From: an uncultured Salinimicrobium sp.
Lineage (GTDB): Bacteria > Bacteroidota > Bacteroidia > Flavobacteriales > Flavobacteriaceae
Assembly (NCBI GenBank): GCA_946887075.1
Contig: CAMPKA010000004.1
Span: 1 to 64,000, forward strand
Reading direction: 5' to 3'
DNA: 64,000 nt
Below, piece by piece: positions 1 through 7,508 of this stretch (position 1 is the stretch's first letter; each line of letters opens with the position of its first letter). Below the pieces are notes generated by a model. The model had not been told where the DNA came from. It searched no databases and saw only the letters and a program-made list of their open reading frames with translations. Position numbers and translations under genes: made by a program.

Positions 1-36
1 AAATCCTCAGCTTTTTTTGATCGATTTGTACCGACT

Positions 37-327
37 CTATTTGTCCTTGACGGGTTCATTGATTTTCTTGGTCAGCTCCATCGAGATGGAGGATCTGTCG
101 AAGGTGATTTTTCCTGCCCCGGTCTCAAGGACCACTGCATTGAGCTTTTCACTAAAGTCGACAATCTTGCCATGCATCCCGCTCTTGGTTACCACCCGAT
201 CACCCCTTTTGAGGTCAGAGGCGAATTTCTTTTCCTGTTTTGCTCGTTTCATCTGAGGGCGTATCATAAAGAAATACACCACGACAAACATCAATATTAT
301 CGGCGCAAATTGCGTTAGTTGATCCAT
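37..327 (-). CDS. yajC: Preprotein translocase subunit YajC
   Basis: A 96-residue protein with one N-terminal transmembrane helix (about residues 8-22, rich in I, M, V and F), directly followed by the family hallmark 'FFMIRPQMKRAKQ'. The rest is a small soluble domain with 'LKRGDRVVTKSGMHGKIVDF'. YajC is the accessory subunit that joins SecDF beside the SecYEG channel in the inner membrane. The length is normal for the family. It is the last complete gene of a minus-strand run nusB - DUF1573 lipoprotein - yajC, 22 bases after the DUF1573 gene, so it is probably cotranscribed. The 36 bases beyond its stop show no start codon for a next gene inside the window. Confidence 0.95.
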   Translation of the reverse strand: MDQLTQFAPIILMFVVVYFFMIRPQMKRAKQEKKFASDLKRGDRVVTKSGMHGKIVDFSEKLNAVVLETGAGKITFDRSSISMELTKKINEPVKDK

Positions 328-349
328 ATATTGTTTCTTGCTTTTTCTC

Positions 350-802
350 TTAAGACTGTGTCTCCTTAGGAGTCACAAAAGCTTTGATTTTGATCTCTTC
401 CTTGCCCGATTCTGTGTTAGCGGTTATGGTAACGGTCTTGGTCACCTGATTCTGGCCGCTTCCATTGAATTTGACCAACATTTCCCCGGTTTCCCCCGGA
501 GCGATGGGTTCCTCAGTATAAGAAGGGACTGTACATCCACAGGAACTGGTCGCGTCTGTAATGACCAATGGCGCCTTTCCGGTATTCTTAAAGGTGAAGG
601 TGTGCTCCACATTGGTACCCTGTTCGATGGTGCCGAAGTCATGAACTGTTTCCTCGAAGGTCAACTCGGGATAAACTACGTCCTGAGCATCGCGTTCGGC
701 AGCTTCTTCTACATTTTCTGCCTTTACTTTGTTTGCAGCCTTATCCTCGCAGGAAGTAAAGACAGCTGCAACCATGGCTAAAAATAAAATTCCTTTTTTC
801 AT
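350..802 (-). CDS. DUF1573 domain lipoprotein
   Basis: 150 residues. The first 17 form a lipoprotein signal ending in the lipobox 'VFTSC', so the mature protein should be lipid-anchored from Cys17 on. After a charged linker comes one DUF1573 immunoglobulin-like domain, recognisable by 'VHDFGTIEQGTNVEHTFTFK', 'NTGKAPLVITDATSSCGCT' and 'PGETGEMLVKFN'. The domain is very common in Bacteroidota and its biochemical role is not established. It lies between nusB and yajC on the same strand, 49 and 22 bases away, an order I recall as common in Flavobacteriaceae. The family assignment is firm; the function is unknown. Confidence 0.9.
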   Translation of the reverse strand: MKKGILFLAMVAAVFTSCEDKAANKVKAENVEEAAERDAQDVVYPELTFEETVHDFGTIEQGTNVEHTFTFKNTGKAPLVITDATSSCGCTVPSYTEEPIAPGETGEMLVKFNGSGQNQVTKTVTITANTESGKEEIKIKAFVTPKETQS

Positions 803-851
803 GATTTGCTTAATTAGGTTTAGATCGATAAAAATAGTAAAAATTGGAGGA

Positions 852-1790
852 CTACATAAGACCCCGGCCCATTTTGTTCAACTTGCCGCTTTCCTGGTAT
901 TCCTTGGAAAGTTTATCCAAAATTCCATTGATGAAGATGCTGCTTTTGGGGGTGCTGTACTCCTTGGCGATCTCCAGGTATTCATTAATGGTCACTTTTA
1001 TGGGAATCGAAGGAAACTTTAAAAATTCACAAATGCCCATTTTAAGCAGGATGGCATCCAGGTCAGCGATTCGTTCCTTGTCCCAGTTCGGCGTTTTGCC
1101 CTCCATCTCTGCAGCCAGAGATTCATCGTTCAGGAGGGTTTTCCTAAAAAGGGAAATGGCAAATTCCCGATCCTCGAGGTTTTTGTACAACTTTGGAAGA
1201 GAGGGTGCTTTTCCCTCGCTGGTCTTCTGAAGCATTTTGATCAGAGCCGTGTTTACTATGGGAAGATCATCGACCCAGGTAATCTTTTTATCCTCCAGAT
1301 AATCATATAACTTTTCATTGGGTGCGATCAATTCCGTATAGATCTCTATGAGAAATCTTCGGTCTTCCTCAAAATCCCCGGACCTGGAAGACATGTAGTT
1401 CGCATAGATGTCGCTTCCTATGATTTCTTTCCATAGGACTTCTACATACTCATCATCATTCTTCCAGTGATTTAACCTCCGGGTTTCCAGAGCTTCCCGA
1501 AAGGTGGGAAAATCTTCGAGCTGTTCGAGGAGTCTGTTGTTGACGAACTTCCGATTCGGGTCACGATCCTCGACAGTAGGAAGATGTTTCTGCTGCCCTT
1601 TTTCAATATAATGCAACGCATGGCTTCTGAGTTCCACCAAAAGATCCAGCAATAGAAGGTAAAGATCGTACATCTCCTCCATGCTCTTGATCAAGAACTT
1701 TTCCTCGGTTTTGATATCCTGATTGGCGCTCTGGGAATATGCGTAGAGGGATTGCATCACCTTGATCCGAATATGTCTTCTTGTCAACAT
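852..1790 (-). CDS. nusB: Transcription antitermination factor NusB
   Basis: 312 residues, about twice the length of E. coli NusB. It starts 'MLTRRHIRIKVMQSLYAYSQ', the R-R-x-x-R-x-x-x-x-Q-x-L-Y pattern of NusB. The canonical helical fold ends with the conserved region around residues 255-295 ('FLKFPSIPIKVTINEYLEIA', 'KSSIFINGILDKL'). A long middle insertion is charged and helical, as is usual for Bacteroidota NusB. With NusE (S10) it binds boxA RNA and prevents premature termination in rRNA operons. It is the first gene of the nusB-DUF1573-yajC run. Upstream are a possible -7 element (TATTTTTG, 1847-1854, minus strand) and the terminator hairpin of the preceding dehydrogenase gene. Confidence 0.93.
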   Translation of the reverse strand: MLTRRHIRIKVMQSLYAYSQSANQDIKTEEKFLIKSMEEMYDLYLLLLDLLVELRSHALHYIEKGQQKHLPTVEDRDPNRKFVNNRLLEQLEDFPTFREALETRRLNHWKNDDEYVEVLWKEIIGSDIYANYMSSRSGDFEEDRRFLIEIYTELIAPNEKLYDYLEDKKITWVDDLPIVNTALIKMLQKTSEGKAPSLPKLYKNLEDREFAISLFRKTLLNDESLAAEMEGKTPNWDKERIADLDAILLKMGICEFLKFPSIPIKVTINEYLEIAKEYSTPKSSIFINGILDKLSKEYQESGKLNKMGRGLM

Positions 1791-1820
1791 AGCTGTAAAA
1801 GAACTTTAGAAATATCAAAA

Positions 1821-1844
1821 GGACGAAAGAGCCAACTTTCGTCC
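1821..1844 (-). terminator. Probable terminator of the amino acid dehydrogenase gene
   Basis: A perfect 9-bp stem (GGACGAAAG / CTTTCGTCC) with a 6-base loop, followed on the minus strand by TTTTGATATTT. It sits between the dehydrogenase stop (1879) and the nusB start (1790). The U-tract is short, so efficiency is uncertain. Confidence 0.5.
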
Positions 1845-1846
1845 CG

Positions 1847-1854
1847 CAAAAATA
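1847..1854 (-). promoter_or_regulatory. Possible -7 element for nusB
   Basis: The minus strand reads TATTTTTG, an exact match to the Bacteroidota -7 consensus TAnnTTTG. No TTTG or TTG occurs at the expected 17-23 base distance upstream, so only half of the promoter is supported. Confidence 0.3.
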
Positions 1855-1878
1855 CTATTTATACCAAGATGGCAGATG

Positions 1879-2976
1879 CTATTTCTGATTTTTCCTCAAC
1901 TGGATTCTTTCCCTGGCCACATCCATGGCAGCCACCTGGGTTGGAATCCCTTTTGCTTCAGCTGTCGAGAGGATTTTGAGAGTGGTGTTATAGATGTTTT
2001 CCGTCTTCTGCATTATTTCTTTACGCCCGTATCCTTCGAGTTCTGCATAGACGTTGATTATTCCACCAGCATTGATCAGAAAATCCGGAGCATAGACGAT
2101 TCCCTTCTCGAGCAGCGTGTGGCCCTGGATATGTTCATCTGCCAGTTGGTTATTGGCGGCCCCTGCAATGATAACGGCCTTTAGGTTCTCCAGAGTCCTC
2201 TGGTTTATGGTTCCTCCCAATGCGCAAGGTGCGTAAATATCCACCTCCGCAGAATAGACATCATCCCCTGAAAAGATCTCAGCGCCATAGCGTTTGCTCA
2301 CCTCTTGAAGACGTTCCTGATTCAGGTCGGTTATGACAACATGGGCGCCGTCCTTCACCAGGTAAGATACCAGGGACTCCCCGACATGTCCAATCCCCTG
2401 AACCAGAACCCTTTTACCTTTAAGCTCATCCGATCCAAACCGGAATTTGGCCGCGGCCTTCATTCCCATGAATACCCCGAAAGCGGTGACGGGGGAAGGA
2501 TTTCCTGCTCCGCCTTTTTCCACAGAAATTCCGGTGACATAGGGGGTTACCGATCTGACGGTATCCATGTCCGCAGTTTCCATACCCACATCCTCTGCTG
2601 TGATGTACTTCCCTCCCAGGCTGTGCACAAATTCCCCGAACCGCTTCATCAGTTCCGGCGTCTTTTGGGTTCGGGAATCCCCTATAATCACTGCTTTTCC
2701 ACCACCCAGATTTAATCCTGTCACCGCACTTTTATAGGTCATGCCCCTGGAGAGACGCAGCACATCGTTAAGAGCTTCCCATTCTGAGCCGTAGTTCCAC
2801 ATCCGGGTTCCCCCAAGGGCCGGTCCCAAAACGGTGCTGTGAATTCCGATTATTGCCCTTAATCCCGTATCTTTGTCGTGGCAAAAAACGACCTGTTCAT
2901 GGTCATCAAATGAAGATTGTCCGAAAACAGGAGCCATTTTAGAAAATTCTTTGGCTCCTAATATATCCGCTGTCAT
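1879..2976 (-). CDS. Leu/Val/Phe-type amino acid dehydrogenase
   Basis: 365 residues from the chosen start. The N-terminal Glu/Leu/Phe/Val dehydrogenase dimerisation domain has the catalytic-lysine region 'GMTYKSAVTGLNLGGGKAVI' (GGGK glycine-rich loop). The C-terminal Rossmann domain binds NAD with 'GIGHVGESLVSYL'. The enzyme deaminates branched-chain or aromatic amino acids to 2-oxo acids; exact substrate preference cannot be read by eye, though leucine or valine is most likely from the family. An upstream in-frame start at 3045 was rejected because a consensus -7 element (TATTTTTG, 3025-3032, minus strand) lies between the two starts, and because the protein is well formed from 'MTADILGAKEF'. 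It is monocistronic, with a hairpin terminator after it. It could feed oxo acids to the cobalamin-dependent mutase at 56031-59459. Confidence 0.9.
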   Translation of the reverse strand: MTADILGAKEFSKMAPVFGQSSFDDHEQVVFCHDKDTGLRAIIGIHSTVLGPALGGTRMWNYGSEWEALNDVLRLSRGMTYKSAVTGLNLGGGKAVIIGDSRTQKTPELMKRFGEFVHSLGGKYITAEDVGMETADMDTVRSVTPYVTGISVEKGGAGNPSPVTAFGVFMGMKAAAKFRFGSDELKGKRVLVQGIGHVGESLVSYLVKDGAHVVITDLNQERLQEVSKRYGAEIFSGDDVYSAEVDIYAPCALGGTINQRTLENLKAVIIAGAANNQLADEHIQGHTLLEKGIVYAPDFLINAGGIINVYAELEGYGRKEIMQKTENIYNTTLKILSTAEAKGIPTQVAAMDVARERIQLRKNQK

Positions 2977-3024
2977 AGGAAGTTTATTATAAGATAAAAT
3001 TTTAGAGATTGATAATTTCTCGTG

Positions 3025-3032
3025 CAAAAATA
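3025..3032 (-). promoter_or_regulatory. Possible -7 element of the dehydrogenase gene
   Basis: The minus strand reads TATTTTTG, an exact match to TAnnTTTG. Transcription would begin near 3018, giving a leader of about 40 bases before the ATG at 2976. No good -33 TTTG lies at 17-23 bases. The site supports the downstream start codon. Confidence 0.4.
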
Positions 3033-3103
3033 ACCAATAATCCAAAGCGAAGCCCGATTAGCCTCTCGAAATTAGGAAAAATGAAATTTCTGAATCATCT
3101 GGG

Positions 3104-4861
3104 ATGAAAGCACTGAAGCATCTTAACAAGTACTTCTACAGATACAAATGGCATCTTTTAGTCGGATTGGTCATTACCATTCTGGCAAGGCTTTTCGCCC
3201 TGGTCACCCCGCGACTGATCGGTCAGTCCACCAATGCGATTGAGCGCTTTGTCAATGGGGAAGAAATAACTGCCGCCGCCGTCAGATCAGAATTGATGAC
3301 CAACATCCTCCTGATTCTCGGCGCCACCTTGATCGCTGCCCTTTTCACGTTTTTAATGCGACAGACTTTCATCGTGGTTTCCAGGCATATGGAATTCGAT
3401 CTGAAGAATGAAGTGTATCAGAAATACCAGGACCTTTCCCTGAACTTTTATAAACAGAACCGGACTGGAGACCTGATGAATCGGATCAGTGAAGATGTAA
3501 GTAAGGTTCGAATGTATCTTGGACCCGCAGTAATGTACAGTGTACAGACAGGTATCCTTTTTATCGTGGTGATCCCCTACATGTTTTTTCAGGCTCCCGA
3601 ACTGACCGTATATACGATTCTCCCTTTACCCATCCTCTCCTTTGCCATTTATAAGCTCAGCGTTGCCATTAACGAGAAAAGTACCGTTGTGCAACAGTAT
3701 CTTTCAAAATTAAACACCTTCACCCAGGAAAGCTTCAGTGGCATTTCCGTAATCAAGTCCTACGGACTTGAACCTCAGACCAATTCCTCATTTGTAGCGC
3801 TCTCCAATGAGAACAAGGAAAAGAATATCGATCTGGTGAAGGTACAGGCGTTCTTTTTTCCGCTGATGGTACTGTTAATCGGAGTCAGCAATATTATGGT
3901 CATCTACATCGGTGGAAGAAAGTTCATCTCCGGAGAAATAGACAACCTGGGAATCATAGTGGAATTCCTCCTATATGTCAATATGCTGACATGGCCTGTG
4001 GCGACCGTAGGATGGGTCACCTCCATCATCCAACAGGCAGAGGCATCACAGGAGAGAATTAATGAATTTCTAAAGGAAGAACCCCAGATTCAGAACCCCA
4101 CTTCTGCCCCGGAGAACATAGAAGGTCATATCAGTTTCCGGAATGTCAGCTTCACTTACGAAGACACAAATATCGTTGCCCTAAAGAACTTGTCTTTTGA
4201 CATCAGCAGCGGAGAAACCCTTGCCATAATTGGGAAAACCGGTTCTGGCAAATCCACCATTCTCGAATTGATCGGACGCCTGTATGATGTCTCCAGCGGT
4301 GAAATCCTGATCGATGGAAAGGACGTCCGTACAATGAACCTACAGGAGCTGAGAAAAAGCATTGGTTATGTGCCTCAGGATGCATTTCTTTTTAGTGATA
4401 CCATAGGGAATAACATTAAATTCGGAAAGGAAGGGGCGACTCAGGAAGAAATTGAAGAAGCTGCGAAGAACGCTGCTGTTCACCGCAATATTTCCGGATT
4501 TACAAAAGGGTACGAGACCGTTCTCGGGGAACGGGGGATTACGCTTTCCGGAGGTCAAAAGCAACGTGTCTCGATTGCCAGAGCCATTATACATGATCCT
4601 AAGATCTTGCTTTTCGACGACTCCCTTTCTGCGGTAGATACCGAAACTGAGGAAGAAATACTGAATAACATCTTCAGGCTCTCTAGAAATAAGACCACCA
4701 TCATTGTGAGCCACCGCATTTCCTCGGTAAAGAATGCGGATAAAATCATTATCCTGGAGAACGGCCAGATCCTTCAGCAAGGTACGCATCAGGAGCTTTT
4801 GGCAGCCGACGGTTACTATAAACAACTTTATCTGAAGCAACTGGATGAAAAAGAAATGTAA
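3104..4861 (+). CDS. ABC exporter, fused permease and ATPase (MsbA/LmrA type)
   Basis: 585 residues. An N-terminal ABC transporter type-1 membrane domain has six predicted helices (about residues 1-310), followed by a nucleotide-binding domain. Visible motifs are Walker A 'GKTGSGKST', the Q-loop region 'GYVPQDAFLFSD', signature 'LSGGQKQR', and the H-loop histidine in 'IIVSHRISS'. Walker B reads 'KILLFDDSLSAVDT', so the usual catalytic Glu is Asp, as in one site of many heterodimeric exporters. The protein is a half-transporter that must dimerise. Substrate is unknown; lipid, peptide and drug are all possible. It starts 127 bases from the divergent dehydrogenase gene. No partner half-transporter is adjacent. 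Confidence 0.9.
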   Translation: MKALKHLNKYFYRYKWHLLVGLVITILARLFALVTPRLIGQSTNAIERFVNGEEITAAAVRSELMTNILLILGATLIAALFTFLMRQTFIVVSRHMEFDLKNEVYQKYQDLSLNFYKQNRTGDLMNRISEDVSKVRMYLGPAVMYSVQTGILFIVVIPYMFFQAPELTVYTILPLPILSFAIYKLSVAINEKSTVVQQYLSKLNTFTQESFSGISVIKSYGLEPQTNSSFVALSNENKEKNIDLVKVQAFFFPLMVLLIGVSNIMVIYIGGRKFISGEIDNLGIIVEFLLYVNMLTWPVATVGWVTSIIQQAEASQERINEFLKEEPQIQNPTSAPENIEGHISFRNVSFTYEDTNIVALKNLSFDISSGETLAIIGKTGSGKSTILELIGRLYDVSSGEILIDGKDVRTMNLQELRKSIGYVPQDAFLFSDTIGNNIKFGKEGATQEEIEEAAKNAAVHRNISGFTKGYETVLGERGITLSGGQKQRVSIARAIIHDPKILLFDDSLSAVDTETEEEILNNIFRLSRNKTTIIVSHRISSVKNADKIIILENGQILQQGTHQELLAADGYYKQLYLKQLDEKEM

Positions 4862-4934
4862 AAATTTGTTGTAAAACGTTAATTTTTTTTAGAATTTTGA
4901 TGCTGTCATTACAAACCGAAAAAGTTATTTGATT

Positions 4935-5318
4935 ATGAGCGACAATGGAGCGATTGAAAAAGAGGAGATTTACTCAAAGGTTCTGAGAGCAGGAAGACGC
5001 ACTTACTTCTTTGACGTCAGAGCGACAAAGGCCGACGATTACTATCTCACCATTACGGAGAGCAAGAAGTTCACAAATGAGGATGGTTCCTATCACTACA
5101 AGAAACACAAAATCTATCTCTATAAGGAGGATTTTGCTGGATTCAACGAAATTCTTCAAGAAATGACGGATTATATTCTGGAGCAAAAAGGGGAGGAAGT
5201 GATCAGCGAGAGACATCAGAAGAACTTTAAAAAAGAATATGAGGAAGATTCTGCTTCCCAGGAAGAAAAAACTCCTGCAGCTGCAACTTTCACCGATATC
5301 AGTTTTGACGATATCTGA
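4935..5318 (+). CDS. DUF3276 (PUR-alpha-like) nucleic-acid binding protein
   Basis: 127 residues. The conserved core 'VLRAGRRTYFFDVRATKADD' and the following 'YYLTITESKKF' identify the DUF3276/PUR family, whose members in Bacteroidota and spirochaetes resemble the eukaryotic single-stranded nucleic-acid binding protein Pur-alpha. The C-terminal 40 residues are acidic and low in complexity. I chose the ATG at 4935 over a TTG two codons upstream. The gene stands alone, followed by a clear hairpin with a T-run. The target in the cell is not known for this lineage. Confidence 0.88.
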   Translation: MSDNGAIEKEEIYSKVLRAGRRTYFFDVRATKADDYYLTITESKKFTNEDGSYHYKKHKIYLYKEDFAGFNEILQEMTDYILEQKGEEVISERHQKNFKKEYEEDSASQEEKTPAAATFTDISFDDI

Positions 5319-5343
5319 TAGGATTAGCGTTTAAAAATAGCTG

Positions 5344-5375
5344 GGCCGTCATCCTTTACAGGGGCGGCCTTTTTT
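5344..5375 (+). terminator. Rho-independent terminator after the DUF3276 gene
   Basis: Stem GGCCGTC / GGCGGCC (one wobble pair) with a 12-base loop, then six Ts. It begins 25 bases after the stop of the DUF3276 gene and just before the convergent CsaA-like gene. Confidence 0.7.
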
Positions 5376-5395
5376 GTGCTGGTGGTAGCAAGCGA

Positions 5396-5731
5396 TTAGC
5401 CAAGTCGAAGGCCATTCTCCACCGGCAGATCCGGCCGGACCAGTACAACATCGCCATCTGTTCCCATTACCCCCAGTACCAGACAGTCACTTATGAAATT
5501 AGCAATCTGTTTCGCGGGAAAATTCACCACTGCCAGGACCTGCTTTCCCAACAGATCCTCCTGACTATACCTTTTGGTGATTTGAGCCGAAGACCATAGA
5601 ACCCCGGTACTGGCGCCAAAATCGATTCGCAGTTGATAGGCTGGTTTCCTGGCCTTTGGAAAATCCCTTACCTCTATAATGGTTCCCACCTGAATTTCCA
5701 CCTTTTCAAATTCATCCCAGGTAATGGTCAT
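5396..5731 (-). CDS. csaA: CsaA-like tRNA-binding-domain protein
   Basis: 111 residues, one OB-fold tRNA-binding domain of the kind found at the C-terminus of methionyl-tRNA synthetase and in stand-alone CsaA. Visible family features are 'FEKVEIQVGTIIEVRDFP', 'YQLRIDFG', 'SSAQITKRYS' and 'VVNFPAKQIANFISDCLVLG'. Length and all motifs fit CsaA, described as a dimeric protein with secretion-related chaperone and tRNA-binding activities. It is convergent with the DUF3276 gene. A possible -7 element (TACTTTTG, 5787-5794, minus strand) lies upstream. Whether it acts as a chaperone here is unknown. Confidence 0.88.
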   Translation of the reverse strand: MTITWDEFEKVEIQVGTIIEVRDFPKARKPAYQLRIDFGASTGVLWSSAQITKRYSQEDLLGKQVLAVVNFPAKQIANFISDCLVLGVMGTDGDVVLVRPDLPVENGLRLG

Positions 5732-5786
5732 CTCAAATACGTTTGAAGTGGTCGTTCATGGAAAAGTGCCCACTGGTTACATGAGA

Positions 5787-5794
5787 CAAAAGTA
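5787..5794 (-). promoter_or_regulatory. Possible -7 element of the CsaA-like gene
   Basis: The minus strand reads TACTTTTG, matching TAnnTTTG, 56 bases upstream of the start codon. No -33 element at the right distance. Confidence 0.3.
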
Positions 5795-5864
5795 TCTAAT
5801 AAAGGCGCGCCGGCCCAGAATAAATGGTGGAGTTTTTTTACCTTTCTAACCAAACTGATGACCT

Positions 5865-6440
5865 ATGGCAGAAACACTGTCCAACATGATACCTCTTGGG
5901 ACTGTTGCCCCGGAGTTCCAATTACCCGATGTGGTCACGGCCGACCTGGTTTCCTTGCATGATATTAAAGGGGAAAAGGGTACTGTGGTGATGTTCATTT
6001 GCAATCATTGCCCCTTTGTAAAGCACGTTATCGATGAGGTAGTCCGGGTGGCTAACGATTATCGCGTTCTGGGATTCGGGTTCGTTGCCATCAGCAGTAA
6101 CGATGTCGAACGCTACCCGGAGGATCACCCCGACCTCATGTGGAAATTCGCCAGAAAACACCATTTCACCTTTCCTTACCTGTACGACAGGACTCAAAGC
6201 GTTGCCTGGGAATATAAAGCCGCTTGTACCCCTGATTTTTATCTATTTGACCCGGACCTGAAACTGGTGTATCGGGGACAACTAGACAATTCTCGACCAG
6301 GCAATGGCATACCCTTAAATGGACGAGATCTTCGTGAAGCGCTCGACGCCCTATTTAATAATCGTCAGGTTCCCGGCCCCCAGCGGCCGAGCCTAGGGTG
6401 CGGGATTAAATGGAAATATCAGGGTCCCTCTGGAAACTGA
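5865..6440 (+). CDS. Thioredoxin-fold (AhpC/TSA or thiol-disulfide) protein
   Basis: 191 residues with a thioredoxin-like fold. The redox-type motif is 'MFICNHCPFVKHV' (C-x-x-C at about residues 46-49), after the N-terminal 'LGTVAPEFQLPDVV' typical of peroxiredoxin-like oxidoreductases. The cis-proline region is probably 'ACTPDFYLFD'. There is no signal peptide, so it should be cytoplasmic. This family, often annotated as thioredoxin family protein, has no defined substrate. It is convergent with, and 11 bases from, the end of the prolyl isomerase gene. The first ATG was taken as start. Confidence 0.85.
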   Translation: MAETLSNMIPLGTVAPEFQLPDVVTADLVSLHDIKGEKGTVVMFICNHCPFVKHVIDEVVRVANDYRVLGFGFVAISSNDVERYPEDHPDLMWKFARKHHFTFPYLYDRTQSVAWEYKAACTPDFYLFDPDLKLVYRGQLDNSRPGNGIPLNGRDLREALDALFNNRQVPGPQRPSLGCGIKWKYQGPSGN

Positions 6441-6451
6441 TATCTATAGGA

Positions 6452-7384
6452 CTACTTGACTTTCATCAGCTCCACATCAAATATCAGAACTGCATCAGGA
6501 GGGATGACACCCCCAGCGCCACGGGAACCATAGGCCAGGTGAGACGGAATTACAAACCTCGCCTTATCTCCCTCCTGGAGAAGGGCTATGCCTTCATCCC
6601 ATCCTTTTATGACGTGGCCCTTCCCCAGGGGAAAATCAATCGGCTGTTTCCTTTTATAAGAGGAATCAAAAACGGTCCCATCGGCCAGCATTCCTTTGTA
6701 ATGCACAGAGACGGTCATTCCCTTCTCTGCATTTTTACCTGCTCCTTTGGAGATGATCTTATAACGCAATCCCGAATCGGTAGCTTCAAATCCAGAGGAC
6801 AACTTCCCGACCACTTCCTCTTGTTGTTTTAAGGCAGCGGCTTCTCTTTCCGCTTTTGCACCGTTGAATTGCCTGAAGGTTTCGACCGCATTGAAACGCG
6901 ATGCCTCTTCCCCCTGACGGAGGATCTCCAGCTTTTCGATTTCATCTCCTTGTTCGATTTGGTCAACTACCTCCTGCCCTTCCACTACATGGCCAAAAAC
7001 AGTGTGTTTCCCATCCAGCCATGGAGTCGGGACATGGGTAATAAAAAACTGACTGCCATTGGTTCCTGGTCCGGCATTGGCCATGGAAAGAATACCGGGC
7101 TTGTCGTGCTTTAAATCTGGCACTATTTCATCGTCGAACTGGTACCCTGGACCTCCAGAACCAGTGCCTTTGGGATCTCCTCCCTGAACCATAAAGTCCG
7201 GAATTACTCTATGAAACTTCAGACCGTCATAATAGCCTTTCCCTTGCGGAATGGCATCATTTTCAAGGTTGCCCTCCGCCAGGCCTACAAAATTCCCTAC
7301 TGTGCCCGGAGTCTTCTCATATTCAAGCTCCGCCAGAATTTGCCCTTTGGAGGTATGGAATCTGGCGTATAGTCCGTCTTTCAT
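6452..7384 (-). CDS. Dual-family prolyl isomerase: cyclophilin fused to FKBP
   Basis: 310 residues in two domains. Residues 1 to about 160 are a cyclophilin, with '[19 protein letters not shown]' containing the catalytic Arg, '[20 protein letters not shown]' and '[14 protein letters not shown]'. After a charged helical linker (about 160-205) comes an FKBP domain, about 210-310, with '[18 protein letters not shown]', '[12 protein letters not shown]' and '[11 protein letters not shown]'. Both domains keep their active-site signatures and should catalyse cis-trans isomerisation of prolyl bonds. No signal peptide is seen, so it is likely cytoplasmic. This cyclophilin-then-FKBP order (CFBP) is known from flavobacteria. 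A -7 element (TATCTTTG, 7410-7417, minus strand) lies 26 bases upstream. Confidence 0.93.
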   Translation of the reverse strand: MKDGLYARFHTSKGQILAELEYEKTPGTVGNFVGLAEGNLENDAIPQGKGYYDGLKFHRVIPDFMVQGGDPKGTGSGGPGYQFDDEIVPDLKHDKPGILSMANAGPGTNGSQFFITHVPTPWLDGKHTVFGHVVEGQEVVDQIEQGDEIEKLEILRQGEEASRFNAVETFRQFNGAKAEREAAALKQQEEVVGKLSSGFEATDSGLRYKIISKGAGKNAEKGMTVSVHYKGMLADGTVFDSSYKRKQPIDFPLGKGHVIKGWDEGIALLQEGDKARFVIPSHLAYGSRGAGGVIPPDAVLIFDVELMKVK

Positions 7385-7409
7385 TTTGGTCTTTTTTAAA
7401 TTGGAAATG

Positions 7410-7417
7410 CAAAGATA
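7410..7417 (-). promoter_or_regulatory. Possible -7 element of the prolyl isomerase gene
   Basis: The minus strand reads TATCTTTG, matching TAnnTTTG; transcription would start close to the ATG at 7384. No -33 element at 17-23 bases. Confidence 0.35.
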
Positions 7418-7508
7418 TAGAAGCCAGGCAACTTAGTCGGGGATTTCAGGAAAGAATAAGTTTCGCCAAGCCAAATCGCTGAGGTTTCTGGACTCGCGGC
7501 TTAAAAAA

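Noticed and set aside
1..36. Sequence beyond yajC at the window edge, looked at for a following minus-strand gene
   Set aside because: No minus-strand ATG lies in these bases, so nothing can be assigned.
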